A stretch of DNA of 64,000 bases. Origin: Arenibacter algicola. Its GTDB lineage: Bacteria > Bacteroidota > Bacteroidia > Flavobacteriales > Flavobacteriaceae. The notes beneath the pieces were generated by a model. It ran no database searches, was not told where the DNA came from, and saw only the letters and a list, made by a program, of their open reading frames with translations. This document shows positions 34,984 to 43,986 of this stretch, in pieces. How positions within the stretch are numbered: the stretch's first letter is position 1; each line of letters starts with the position of its first letter. The stretch is from assembly GCF_018860365.1 (NCBI RefSeq), contig NZ_JAHKPO010000001.1, forward strand, positions 1 to 64,000, given 5' to 3'. The position numbers and the translations under genes are program-made.

Positions 34984-36369
34984 ATGAACAAATTGGCTTC
35001 TATTTTTTTATCAATGTCCTTACTATGTATTATTTCCTGCAAGGACAGCCCAAAAAAACTGGCGGAAAACGTTGCTCCTGCCGCAGCTGAAATAACTCCT
35101 TCCAACGCATTGCAAAGCTACTTGAACAATGAAGACAAAACCTATAAATGGGAACTGAAAGAGAATTACACCATAGAGGATGTAACCGCCTATGAACTTA
35201 TGCTGACCTCCCAAAAATGGAGGGAGCATGTCTGGACCCATGAACTCACCGTATTGGTCCCTAAAGAAGTTACCCATGACGGAGCACTTCTAATGATTAC
35301 AGGGGGGAGTATAAAAGAGGGAATACCCAATTGGTCGTCTAATGAAGAGGACAAAAAATCCATCAGTTTTGCCCAAGTAGCCGAAAAGAACAAGGCCATA
35401 GTGGCTATTGTTAGGCAGGTTCCCAACCAACCTCTGTACGATGGTCTAACGGAAGACGAACTCATTTCCTTCACCTTGCACAATTACAAAAATGACAAAG
35501 ACCCCACATGGCCTTTGTTATTCCCTATGGTAAAAAGTGCGGTCAGAGCTATGGATGCTGTTCAGGAGTTTAGTAGCAAAAACCTTCAAAAAGAGGTAAC
35601 ACGCTTTACGGTAACCGGAGCCTCTAAAAGGGGCTGGACTACATGGTTGACAGGAGCAAACGACAAAAGGGTGGAAACAATTGCCCCGATGGTAATAGAC
35701 GTTTTAAATATGCCCGTTAGTTTGGATTACCATATTACGGCTTGGAACGAATATAGTATACAGATCAATGATTACATACAATTGGAAATTCCACAAACCG
35801 TAGGTACAGAGGATGGTAAAGCCTTGACCCAAATGGTAGATCCCTATTCTTACAGGGCCAATTTAACCATGCCAAAATTAATTTTTATTGGCACCAATGA
35901 TGAATACTGGCCAGTAGATGCCATTAAGAACTACATCAATGATATTCCTGGTGAAAATTACATTCACTATGTACCCAATGCCGGTCATGATCTGGGTGGT
36001 GGCGAACAGGCTATAAGGGCTTTAAGTGCCTTTTGGGGAAAATCGTTGAACAAGACATCTCAGGCCACTTTGGCTTACGATCTAACAACCGATAAAACAT
36101 CGGCTACCCTAACGGTCAAAACCACCTCCGATGAACTTCAAAACGCCTACATATGGTCTGCAGATTCGTCGGACAGGGACTTCAGGGACGAGGAATGGAC
36201 TTCAAAGAAAATAGATTCCAAAGACCATGACCACATTTTTCAGCAGGTAAAATTCCCTAAAAGTGGCTTTAAGGCTTTTTATATCGATTTGGAATATGCT
36301 GATCCCAATGGTGGAAAATACACCAAGAGCACTAGAATGTATGTAGCTGATGACGATGAAATCCTTTAG
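34984..36369 (+). CDS. PhoPQ-activated pathogenicity-related (PqaA-type) alpha/beta hydrolase lipoprotein
   Basis: A 461-residue protein. Lipobox IISC puts the lipidated Cys at 19. The PhoPQ_related family core is clear: YELMLTSQKWREHVWTH, LLMITGGS, VTGASKRGWTTWL with nucleophile Ser214, DKRVETIAPMVIDVLNM, FIGTNDEYWPVDA with a likely catalytic Asp, and NAGHDLGGG with the catalytic His. The natural substrate of the family is not established. The location is periplasmic or outer membrane. It is 32 bases after the ceramidase-family gene and overlaps the next gene by up to 20 bases. Confidence 0.87.
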   Translation: MNKLASIFLSMSLLCIISCKDSPKKLAENVAPAAAEITPSNALQSYLNNEDKTYKWELKENYTIEDVTAYELMLTSQKWREHVWTHELTVLVPKEVTHDGALLMITGGSIKEGIPNWSSNEEDKKSISFAQVAEKNKAIVAIVRQVPNQPLYDGLTEDELISFTLHNYKNDKDPTWPLLFPMVKSAVRAMDAVQEFSSKNLQKEVTRFTVTGASKRGWTTWLTGANDKRVETIAPMVIDVLNMPVSLDYHITAWNEYSIQINDYIQLEIPQTVGTEDGKALTQMVDPYSYRANLTMPKLIFIGTNDEYWPVDAIKNYINDIPGENYIHYVPNAGHDLGGGEQAIRALSAFWGKSLNKTSQATLAYDLTTDKTSATLTVKTTSDELQNAYIWSADSSDRDFRDEEWTSKKIDSKDHDHIFQQVKFPKSGFKAFYIDLEYADPNGGKYTKSTRMYVADDDEIL

Positions 36370-37273
36370 TAAAAAACGTATATATTGGTTTTCAGGAATT
36401 ATCGCCATTCTATTACTATTGGCATTTACCATCATTTATGCCAGCGATACGAGTGCAACTTTACCGGTCAATGAATATTATGCCTATGACAAGACCATAC
36501 CGTTAAAGGATTCCCTGAACCTTTTAAAAGATACTACAGACTTTAAGTTGTATCATGTAACTTACAATAGTGTACACCATAAAAAAGTGACAGGAATTTT
36601 GAGCCTGCCCAAAATCGGTACCAGTCCCCTACCGGTTGTGATTTTAATGCACGGTCTTGGAGACAACAAGAACGTAGATTATGTATCTTATGGCAACGAT
36701 CTCTTCCTTAAAAATGGGTATGCGGTATTAAGGATCGATTTTAGCGAACACGGGGAACGGAAAGAGGATGTTTATGATTTTAGCCTTACCGGAAATTACA
36801 AACATTGGAGCAGGGATATTATTAGTCAGACTGTATTCGATCTAAGGCGAGCGGTCGACTTTATTGAAACAAGGGAAGAACTGGATGCCCAAAGAATAGG
36901 ATATTACGGTATCAGTTTGGGTGGCATTACAGGCACCATTTTTTGCGGAATAGATGATCGCATAAAAGTTCCTATTGTGGCATTGGCTGGTGGACAATTG
37001 AATTTACTGTACGAAAAAGAAGCCCTGACCAAGGAGGCAAAAAATTTTGTAAGTATCATTGAGCCATTAAATTTTGTAAAGCAGATTGCGCCCCGACCGT
37101 TCCTCATGTTAAATGCAAAAAACGATGAAATAGTACCTCCCCTAATGAGCTCCCTGCTTTTTAAAGCAGCACAAGAGCCAAAAGAGATTATATGGTACGA
37201 TGCTAAGCACAGGGATGCCCCGTTGGACATCATTTTCGGAGACGGGCTCAACTGGTTTAAAAAATATTTATAA
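36356..37273 (+). CDS. Membrane-anchored alpha/beta hydrolase (acyl-esterase-like)
   Basis: A 305-residue hydrolase with one N-terminal membrane segment (about residues 8-28) and no clear cleavage site. The catalytic elements are VVILMHGLGDNKNVDY (oxyanion region), YYGISLGGITG (nucleophile Ser in GISLGG), NAKNDEIVPP (Asp) and DAKHRDAP (His). The fold resembles acetyl-xylan-esterase and dienelactone-hydrolase-type enzymes. An alternative ATG two codons upstream (36350) is equally possible. Either way the start lies inside the end of the PqaA-type gene, so the two are translationally coupled. Confidence 0.82.
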   Translation: MKSFSKKRIYWFSGIIAILLLLAFTIIYASDTSATLPVNEYYAYDKTIPLKDSLNLLKDTTDFKLYHVTYNSVHHKKVTGILSLPKIGTSPLPVVILMHGLGDNKNVDYVSYGNDLFLKNGYAVLRIDFSEHGERKEDVYDFSLTGNYKHWSRDIISQTVFDLRRAVDFIETREELDAQRIGYYGISLGGITGTIFCGIDDRIKVPIVALAGGQLNLLYEKEALTKEAKNFVSIIEPLNFVKQIAPRPFLMLNAKNDEIVPPLMSSLLFKAAQEPKEIIWYDAKHRDAPLDIIFGDGLNWFKKYL

Positions 37274-37293
37274 ATTAAAACATCAAAAATAAA

Positions 37294-38322
37294 ATGAAAA
37301 AGTCATATCCAATTTCCTTGTTCATGAGCCTTTTTATGGCACTATTACTCATTAGTTGTGGGGAAAAGAAAAAAAATGCCGAAGAGGCCATTAACAACAC
37401 TCCTGCAGAACTGGAAACAACCTTAGAAGCAAAAAACTGGGCCGAAAAATTGGGATGGCCTGCCGGAAAAAAGGTAATCATGTTGCATGCAGATGATATA
37501 GGGATGTGTCCTGAAGCCAACATTGCCGCCAAGGAACAATTGACCAAGGGGGAAATACAATCCGCTGCCGTGATGATACCCTGTCCCAACGCCGAAGAAT
37601 TCATCAATTGGGCCAAGGAAAACCCTGCTATGGATGTTGGCCTACACCTTACGCTTACCAGTGAATGGAAAAAACATCGCTGGGGCCCTATTACCCCAGA
37701 TGCAGAAGTACCTGGACTATTGGATCCTGAAGACAAACTATGGAGGAGCGTACCGGAAGTAGTGCAACACGCTTCGGCCGAGGAGGTGGAAAAAGAAATA
37801 CGGGCCCAAATTGAACAATCCATAGCCTGGGGCTATAGACCGGACCATATAGACACCCACATGGGCACCCTGTTCGGTGACCCCAGTTATGTAAAGGCCT
37901 ACATGAAAGTGGCCCAGGAATACGGCATTCCAGCAAATATCATAGATATATCCGTACCATCGGTTCTGGCAGAGTTTAGAGCAAAGGGGTATCCTATGGA
38001 TGATTCTGTGGTAAAGATGACCGAAGAGTACACCTTGCCCAAATTGGACTTTTTTTCCAGTGCACCAAAGGCGGATTCCTATGAAGAAAAGGTGGAAGCT
38101 TTTAAGACCTTGATTAAATCCTTACCTCCCGGACTAACAGAAATCATTTTTCACCCCTCCGTAGAAACCGATAACCTGAGGGGCATTACGGGATCATGGC
38201 AACAACGGGTTTGGGAATCACAGATTTTTGGCGATCCAGACCTCATCAATTTCTTCAAAGAAGAGGGGATAATTTTTACTAATTGGAAAGAAATTATGAC
38301 CCGTTTCAATTCCATGAAATAA
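37294..38322 (+). CDS. ChbG/YdjC-family carbohydrate deacetylase lipoprotein
   Basis: A 342-residue protein with a lipobox ending ISC (Cys22). ChbG/YdjC landmarks are VIMLHADDIGMCPEAN (metal and catalytic Asp), DVGLHLTLTSEW (metal His), DHIDTHMGTLFGDP (metal His) and EIIFHPSVETDN. ChbG-type enzymes remove the acetyl group from N-acetylated sugars such as chitobiose. Most are cytosolic, so the lipoprotein signal is noteworthy and places this one in the periplasm or on the outer membrane. It is the last gene of the operon beginning at 33665, and a terminator follows 70 bases downstream. Confidence 0.85.
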   Translation: MKKSYPISLFMSLFMALLLISCGEKKKNAEEAINNTPAELETTLEAKNWAEKLGWPAGKKVIMLHADDIGMCPEANIAAKEQLTKGEIQSAAVMIPCPNAEEFINWAKENPAMDVGLHLTLTSEWKKHRWGPITPDAEVPGLLDPEDKLWRSVPEVVQHASAEEVEKEIRAQIEQSIAWGYRPDHIDTHMGTLFGDPSYVKAYMKVAQEYGIPANIIDISVPSVLAEFRAKGYPMDDSVVKMTEEYTLPKLDFFSSAPKADSYEEKVEAFKTLIKSLPPGLTEIIFHPSVETDNLRGITGSWQQRVWESQIFGDPDLINFFKEEGIIFTNWKEIMTRFNSMK

Positions 38323-38631
38323 ACACACATAAAAAATATTCACCAATATAGAAGAACAGGAAATATTCACTTGACAGCAAGTTAATTTTAGGACCGGAAA
38401 AGGCAAACAGACCTTACCGGTCTTTTCTTATATATGTGAAACTAAAACAAACCTAAAATCTAAATTATTCTAACCCTTTTAACAGAAATATTAACATATG
38501 TTCTATTTTCTGGTAAATTATAATGCAAATCCAATAAAATATAATAAGGAAAATAATATTTAATAAGTTTTATTTGTGTATATCCCCTTTATGGGAAAAA
38601 AGATAATATTTTACTTTAAAACCTATTTGTC
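38323..38631. promoter_or_regulatory. Gap between two + strand operons
   Basis: A 309-base AT-rich gap. The left third holds the terminator described separately. The right part must hold the promoter of the SBF transporter operon, but I see no exact TAnnTTTG box. No open frame is convincing. Confidence 0.4.
38392..38429 (+). terminator. Intrinsic terminator after the ChbG gene
   Basis: The outer stem GACCGG/CCGGTC and inner stem AAGG/CCTT around CAAACAGA are followed by TTTTCTT. It should end the 33665-38322 operon. Confidence 0.75.
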
Positions 38632-39522
38632 ATGAATTCTACCTCTGGAATTATCCTTGCCATTTCCTTGATCATTATTATGTTCGGAATGGGCCTATCA
38701 TTGACCCTTTCCGATTTTAAGAGAGTGGTAACCTATCCAAAGGCTATGATCATAGGTCTTATCTGCCAGATGTTGTTGTTACCAATGATAGGATATTTTA
38801 TTGCCATTTCCCTCAGCTTGTCCCCGACTACTGCTATCGGCATTATGTTATTGGCGGCCTGCCCTGGCGGACCAACCTCTAATATGCTGACCTATTTGGC
38901 CAAAGGTGATTTGGCCCTGTCCGTTTCCCTAACGGCTGTATCTAGTATAATTTCCATTTTAACCATTCCTTTCATTGTTCAATTTGCAATGGAAGAATTC
39001 TCCAATGAGAGTATGGCCATTTCAGTCGATGCTATAACCATGATAAAACAATTATTGGTCATTGTGATCATACCGGTAGGAATTGGCATGCTAATAAAAA
39101 GTAAATTTGAAGCCTTTGCGAACAAGATGGAGAAACCTGTAAAAATAGCTTCTGCCATCATATTTGTGTTGGTAATCATTGGGGTGACCATTAGCGTCAA
39201 GGATGTTTTTATGAGCTACTTAAATGAGGCAGGGCTACCGGCCATACTGCTCAATGTGAGTACCATGACCTTAGGATTTTTAATGGCAGTACTTTTTAAA
39301 CTAACAAGACCACAGGCTATAAGTATATCCATTGAAACGGGAATCCAAAATGGAACCCTGGCAATAACATTGGCCACAATTGCCTTGAACAATGCCGAAT
39401 ACTCTATTGTGCCTGCCATTTACGGCTTATTAATGTTCGTTACGGCCACTGTAATTATTTTTATCAGGAAACCACTTGGGATAAAAGATGGATTAAGCCT
39501 GGAAAAAGACTCGGCCAATTAA
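38632..39522 (+). CDS. SBF/BASS-family Na+-coupled organic-anion symporter
   Basis: A 296-residue integral membrane protein with about nine to ten helices. The bile acid:sodium symporter signature is clear: MLLAACPGGPTSNMLTYLAK near residue 80, followed by DLALSVSLTAVSSI, and the second crossover ETGIQNGTLAITLA near 235. Bacterial members carry diverse organic anions such as pantoate, pyruvate-type acids or bile salts. Here it is first in an operon of esterases and glycosidases, so import of an acidic degradation product by the Na+ gradient is a reasonable inference. Nqr would supply that gradient. Confidence 0.9.
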   Translation: MNSTSGIILAISLIIIMFGMGLSLTLSDFKRVVTYPKAMIIGLICQMLLLPMIGYFIAISLSLSPTTAIGIMLLAACPGGPTSNMLTYLAKGDLALSVSLTAVSSIISILTIPFIVQFAMEEFSNESMAISVDAITMIKQLLVIVIIPVGIGMLIKSKFEAFANKMEKPVKIASAIIFVLVIIGVTISVKDVFMSYLNEAGLPAILLNVSTMTLGFLMAVLFKLTRPQAISISIETGIQNGTLAITLATIALNNAEYSIVPAIYGLLMFVTATVIIFIRKPLGIKDGLSLEKDSAN

Positions 39523-39538
39523 TCCTGACAAACAGAAG

Positions 39539-39685
39539 ATGGAAAAAAATCTATTTATTGTTATCCTTGTTTTATTCATCTTTTTTGTCATTTCCTTTCT
39601 TAGCCTTATTTCAGGTCCCCTGGCGAACAGCAAAACAATAAATCTGAAAAATTTTTTGGGCAACAATAAAAAATCCAAACCTTAA
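39539..39685 (+). CDS. Small 48-residue single-helix membrane protein
   Basis: ATG at 39539 opens a 49-codon frame ending with TAA at 39683-39685. The product has a hydrophobic helix near the N-terminus (FIVILVLFIFFVISFLSL), then a basic tail ending NNKKSKP. It lies 16 bases after the transporter gene and 12 bases before the first esterase gene, on the same strand. Tight spacing and a good membrane-helix profile support it as a real small gene, perhaps a subunit or regulator of the SBF transporter. No family is recognised. Confidence 0.5.
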   Translation: MEKNLFIVILVLFIFFVISFLSLISGPLANSKTINLKNFLGNNKKSKP

Positions 39686-39697
39686 GGATAATCATTT

Positions 39698-40651
39698 ATG
39701 GCCGCTAGAATAGTGTTTTTTTTATGGATGGTTTTATTGTTTGTTGGCTGTAAACCGAACCAATACGATCCTTCAGTGCCGCCCAAAGGTTTTGCAAATA
39801 ACATCAGCCTTAAAGTAGCCTACACGCTAGGAGCCATTGAGCCAACCCTTACCAAGGTAGCAATACCGGAAAGCATCCTAGAACATAAGGATCTAGTCTA
39901 TAAGACCATCGACAGCACATCATTAAAGCTGGACATCTACCATCCTAAAGCCTTAAAAAAAGAGGCTCCCCTTATTATTTTCATACATGGCGGTGCTTGG
40001 GAGAAAGGAAAGAAAAGCAATGTTTTACACTATTTAATCAGTTATGCCCAGAAGGGATACATAACAGCAACAATACAATACAGATTAAGCGGAGTGGCAA
40101 AGTACCCTGCCCAGCTCCTTGATGTTTCGGATGCTGTACAATGGCTGAAATCACATGCCAAGGAATACAACATCAATGTTCAAAAAATAGCTATAGCTGG
40201 TGGTTCTGCTGGGGCACATTTGGCCATGCAGTACGCCTATACCAATTCTTCCAATTCAGTGGATGACAATGGCATACCCACCAATGTACAGGCCGTAATA
40301 AATATTTACGGGCCTTCCGATCTAACGACCGAGATTGCAAAAAAAGAAAAACGGGTACATCGATTATTTGGAAAAACCTATGAAGAAGCCCCGGAAATGT
40401 ACAAAAAGGCTTCACCTATTGCGTATGTAAATAAAAACTCCCCTCCTACCATTTCCTTTCACGGCACTTTGGATGAACTGGTTCCCTATGGGCAATCCAA
40501 AAAACTCCATGAAACCCTAAAAGCGTTTGGGGTGCCCAGTTACTATCATGAATTACAGGGTTGGCCACATGCCATGGACCTTTCAGCAAAGGTGTTCTCA
40601 TACATTCAATATCATATAGATATATTCTTGGAAAAACATTTAAAAATATGA
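39698..40651 (+). CDS. Alpha/beta hydrolase (carboxylesterase) lipoprotein, tandem copy 1
   Basis: A 317-residue lipoprotein (lipobox FVGC, Cys18). The BD-FAE/esterase-lipase core is visible: LKLDIYHPKALKKEAPLI, IFIHGGAWEKG (oxyanion HGGAW), IAGGSAGAHLAM (nucleophile Ser in GGSAG), SFHGTLDELVPYGQS (Asp) and GWPHAMD (His). It is a probable acyl or feruloyl/acetyl-type esterase at the outer membrane or in the periplasm. Its stop overlaps the start of a close paralogue in ATGA fashion. Confidence 0.87.
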   Translation: MAARIVFFLWMVLLFVGCKPNQYDPSVPPKGFANNISLKVAYTLGAIEPTLTKVAIPESILEHKDLVYKTIDSTSLKLDIYHPKALKKEAPLIIFIHGGAWEKGKKSNVLHYLISYAQKGYITATIQYRLSGVAKYPAQLLDVSDAVQWLKSHAKEYNINVQKIAIAGGSAGAHLAMQYAYTNSSNSVDDNGIPTNVQAVINIYGPSDLTTEIAKKEKRVHRLFGKTYEEAPEMYKKASPIAYVNKNSPPTISFHGTLDELVPYGQSKKLHETLKAFGVPSYYHELQGWPHAMDLSAKVFSYIQYHIDIFLEKHLKI

Positions 40652-41604
40652 TTAAAAATATATTCATACCCATAGTTTCACTAGCCTTATTATTGGGCTG
40701 TAAGGCCAAACAATATGATGTGTCCGTACCCCCAAAAGGATACTCCAGCAATACTACCCTTAAAATAGCCTATGCAACCGGGGCATTAAAAATAATAGAA
40801 ACCGACTTCCCCATTCCAGAAGATATAGAGGAATACAAAGATGTAGTCTATAAGACTTTGGACTCCACTCAACTCAAATTGGATATTTACCATGCTAAAG
40901 CGATCAAAAAGGATGCTCCATTAATTATTTTTATTCACGGCGGAGCTTGGAAAAAAGGTGACAAACACGATTATTTAGCCTATTTGATTAGTTATGCAAG
41001 GAAAGGATATATCACGGCTACCGTACAATATAGATTAAGCAGTGTTGCCAAATATCCTGCCCAGCTTCATGATGTAGAAGATGCGGTAAGGTGGTTAAAA
41101 TCAAATGCAGACCAGTACCATATAAACCCCTACAAAATAGCGATGGTAGGCGGTTCCGCCGGGGGACATCTGGCCTTAATGAACGCCTATTCCAATACAC
41201 AGGAAGATGTGGATGAAAAAGGAATATCCGCAGCAGTGCAGGCAGTTGTCAATTTTTACGGCCCTTCCAACCTAACCGATGAAACGGCCATCAATGCGTC
41301 TTCGGTTCAATATTTAATAGGCAAATCCTACGAGGAGGCCCCTGAACTGTATAAAAAGGCCTCTCCCTTATTTTTAATTTCAAAAAACATTCCGCCAACC
41401 ATAACATTCCAAGGTACTTTGGACGAATTAGTGCCCTATGAACAATCGGACATATTACATGCCACCCTACAAGAAGCAGGTGCCATTTCGTATTACCACA
41501 AACTAAAAGGGTGGCCACATACCATGGATGCCTCGGTAAAAGTGAATGCTTATTGCCAATACCACATGGATCGGTTTTTTGAAAAATACATCCCATTAAA
41601 TTAA
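40648..41604 (+). CDS. Alpha/beta hydrolase (carboxylesterase) lipoprotein, tandem copy 2
   Basis: A 318-residue lipoprotein (lipobox LLGC, Cys18). It is clearly a paralogue of the preceding gene: APLIIFIHGGAW, QYRLSSVAKYPAQL, GGSAGGHLAL and TLDELVPYEQS all recur. I took ATG 40648, which overlaps the preceding stop by four bases and gives a proper lipoprotein signal; the open frame extends further upstream but has no signal there. The retained catalytic Ser, Asp and His suggest both copies are active, perhaps on different acyl groups. Confidence 0.87.
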   Translation: MIKNIFIPIVSLALLLGCKAKQYDVSVPPKGYSSNTTLKIAYATGALKIIETDFPIPEDIEEYKDVVYKTLDSTQLKLDIYHAKAIKKDAPLIIFIHGGAWKKGDKHDYLAYLISYARKGYITATVQYRLSSVAKYPAQLHDVEDAVRWLKSNADQYHINPYKIAMVGGSAGGHLALMNAYSNTQEDVDEKGISAAVQAVVNFYGPSNLTDETAINASSVQYLIGKSYEEAPELYKKASPLFLISKNIPPTITFQGTLDELVPYEQSDILHATLQEAGAISYYHKLKGWPHTMDASVKVNAYCQYHMDRFFEKYIPLN

Positions 41605-41619
41605 AATATAGGAAGCCCT

Positions 41620-43986
41620 ATGAAGTTGCTGAAAAAAATAGCGAAAATCACTGTCATTGCCATTGGAATGGCAATATGCCTAGTGCTTATTGCTATTTTT
41701 ATTGCTCGCTATAAGTACAACGGTATTGTAAAGGCAACTCCAAAGAACCAAACAGAAAACTCAAGCCCGGGAGAATTAGGTAAATATGTAAATACCTTTA
41801 TTGGTACCGGAGGCTTCCCCTATTGGGTATGTGGATTTAACTTTCCGGGCGCCACTGTTCCTTTCGGTATGGTACGCCTAAGCCCCGAAACCATGTCTTT
41901 CTATAATAACACCAAAGATTTTAGTACTTCAGGATATTACTATGGGGACAACAAAATACTTGGCTTTAGCCATACCCGTTTGGCCGGGACCGGCGCTACC
42001 GATGGAGGGCATTTTCTATTTACGCCAACAACTACCACCAGTAATAAAATTGATTTCCAGTTGGATTATGCTCATAAATTTTCCCATAACGATGAAATCG
42101 CATTTCCGGGTTATTACCGTGTAGCATTAAAAAAAGAGGGCATTGTTGCCGAGCTTACGGCAACAGAACGTAGTGGCCATCACCAATATACCTTTCCAAA
42201 AGAAGGCAACAGGAATTTGCTTGTCCACATTACCAATACCACTGGAAACCATCGAGCAAAGGAAGGATTTGTCAACATACTTCCCAAGAAAAATGAAATT
42301 GAAGGTTCGGTTAGGACATTTGGAAGCTTTGCAAGTAGGTTCGGGGGAGTGCAGGTATACTTCGTGGCTAAATTTGACCAACCATTTTCCGACTATGGCA
42401 TCTGGGATGGACAAACATTGCACAAAAAAGGGCTTAGTAAAAAAAGTGATAGTCTAAAAATTTATCTCGGATTTGCCCAGGAAAGTATTAATGCCAAAGT
42501 TGGTATTTCGCATGTAAGTATTGAAAATGCCCGTTTAAACCTGGAGACAGAAGCGGGCCATCTTAATTTTGCCGAAATACTCCAAATGGCCAAGGACAAA
42601 TGGGAAAGAAAACTGGCTTTAATTAAGATCGAAGGCGGCTCCTTGGAGGAAAAAAAAGTCTTTTACAGTGCCTTATATCGCAGTTTTCAAATGCCTACCA
42701 TCTTTAATGATGTAAATGGGGAATATAAAGGATTTGACAAAAAAATACACCAAACTACCGATTTCAACTACTACACGGATTTATCCTTATGGGACACTTT
42801 CCGCACCGTCCATCCATTATTCAATCTAATAGCCAAGGATGAGCAAAGGGACATGTTGGTCTCCTTAGTGGAAATGTCCAAACAAGGGGGCAGCCTGCCC
42901 CGTTGGCCCTCAGGATACGGATATAGCAACTCCATGCTGGGTTCCCCTGCAGACATGGTCATTGCAGAATCTTACCTAAAGGGCATACGTAATTTTGATG
43001 TGCACCTTGCTTATAAAAAAATGAGACAAGTGGCCCTGGAACCCATTCCGAAAGACAGTTCCGCTGCTGGCCGGGAAGAGATAGACGGATACATTACCTA
43101 CGGCTATTGCCCTACGGAATTTGGGGATGAAGCCGTAAGCAAGACCTTGGAATATGCCTGGGCCGACCATTCTATAAGTCTTTTGGCCAAAGAACTACAA
43201 CTCCTTGAAGACCAAGCTCTTTTTGAAAGTCATTCCAAATTTTATAAAAATGTATGGAATCCCGACACCCAATATTTTCAACCCAGACATAAGGATGGAC
43301 GATTTGTGGAAAAATTTAAGCCCTTGCAACTTACTTATACGGATTGGGACGATGAGTATACCAAAGATTATACCGAGGGAAGTGCCCTGCAATGGCGGTG
43401 GGCCGTACCCTATGATACAAAAGGTTTGGTATCCCTTTTTAAGGACAAAGATTATTTTGTGAGTGAACTGAACAACTTTTTCGCCAAAGCCGATCCAAAA
43501 AAGGCTACCTGGACCCCAGGCTCCTACTACTGGCATGGAAATGAACCGGACATCCATGCGGCCTATCTTTTCAATGCCGTGGATAGGCCCGATTTGACCC
43601 AAAAATGGGTTCGTTGGATCCTGGATAATAAATACGATAATTCCTATGTGGGCATAGACGGCAATGATGATGCCGGTACCTTATCCGCCTGGTATATTTT
43701 TAGTTCCCTTGGTTTTTATCCTATTGCCGGAACGGACATTTATCAACTGGGCGCTCCATTATTTAAGAATGCTGTTCTCCAAATGGGCGTAAATCAATTG
43801 ACCATTAACACGGAAAACTATGACCCCAATAATATCTATGTAAAAAAAGTACTGCTAAACAGTCGGCCCTTGGACCGCACCTGGATAAGGCACGAAGAAA
43901 TTGCCAATGGGGGCCAACTAACTTTTGTCATGGCCAAAGAGCCACACTTTTTAATTAATCAACAATCATCTAAATCTAACTTATGA
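41620..43986 (+). CDS. GH92-family alpha-mannosidase, membrane-anchored
   Basis: A 788-residue exo-acting, Ca2+-dependent glycosidase. After an N-terminal membrane segment (about residues 9-29) come the GH92 landmarks: GKYVNTFIGTGGFPYWV, NFPGATVPFGMVRLSP, SHTRLAGTGATDGG, YTDLSLWDTFRTVHP, SGYGYSNSMLGSPADMV, WHGNEPDIHAAYLFN (probable acid Glu) and GIDGNDDAGTLSAWYIFSS (probable base Asp). GH92 enzymes remove alpha-mannose from N-glycans, mannans and related glycoconjugates. The protein overlaps the sialidase-like gene by four bases (ATGA). Linkage preference cannot be read. Confidence 0.93.
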   Translation: MKLLKKIAKITVIAIGMAICLVLIAIFIARYKYNGIVKATPKNQTENSSPGELGKYVNTFIGTGGFPYWVCGFNFPGATVPFGMVRLSPETMSFYNNTKDFSTSGYYYGDNKILGFSHTRLAGTGATDGGHFLFTPTTTTSNKIDFQLDYAHKFSHNDEIAFPGYYRVALKKEGIVAELTATERSGHHQYTFPKEGNRNLLVHITNTTGNHRAKEGFVNILPKKNEIEGSVRTFGSFASRFGGVQVYFVAKFDQPFSDYGIWDGQTLHKKGLSKKSDSLKIYLGFAQESINAKVGISHVSIENARLNLETEAGHLNFAEILQMAKDKWERKLALIKIEGGSLEEKKVFYSALYRSFQMPTIFNDVNGEYKGFDKKIHQTTDFNYYTDLSLWDTFRTVHPLFNLIAKDEQRDMLVSLVEMSKQGGSLPRWPSGYGYSNSMLGSPADMVIAESYLKGIRNFDVHLAYKKMRQVALEPIPKDSSAAGREEIDGYITYGYCPTEFGDEAVSKTLEYAWADHSISLLAKELQLLEDQALFESHSKFYKNVWNPDTQYFQPRHKDGRFVEKFKPLQLTYTDWDDEYTKDYTEGSALQWRWAVPYDTKGLVSLFKDKDYFVSELNNFFAKADPKKATWTPGSYYWHGNEPDIHAAYLFNAVDRPDLTQKWVRWILDNKYDNSYVGIDGNDDAGTLSAWYIFSSLGFYPIAGTDIYQLGAPLFKNAVLQMGVNQLTINTENYDPNNIYVKKVLLNSRPLDRTWIRHEEIANGGQLTFVMAKEPHFLINQQSSKSNL

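Noticed and set aside
42143-42457. 104-codon frame inside the GH92 gene
   Set aside because: It lies wholly within a strongly supported coding region in another frame.
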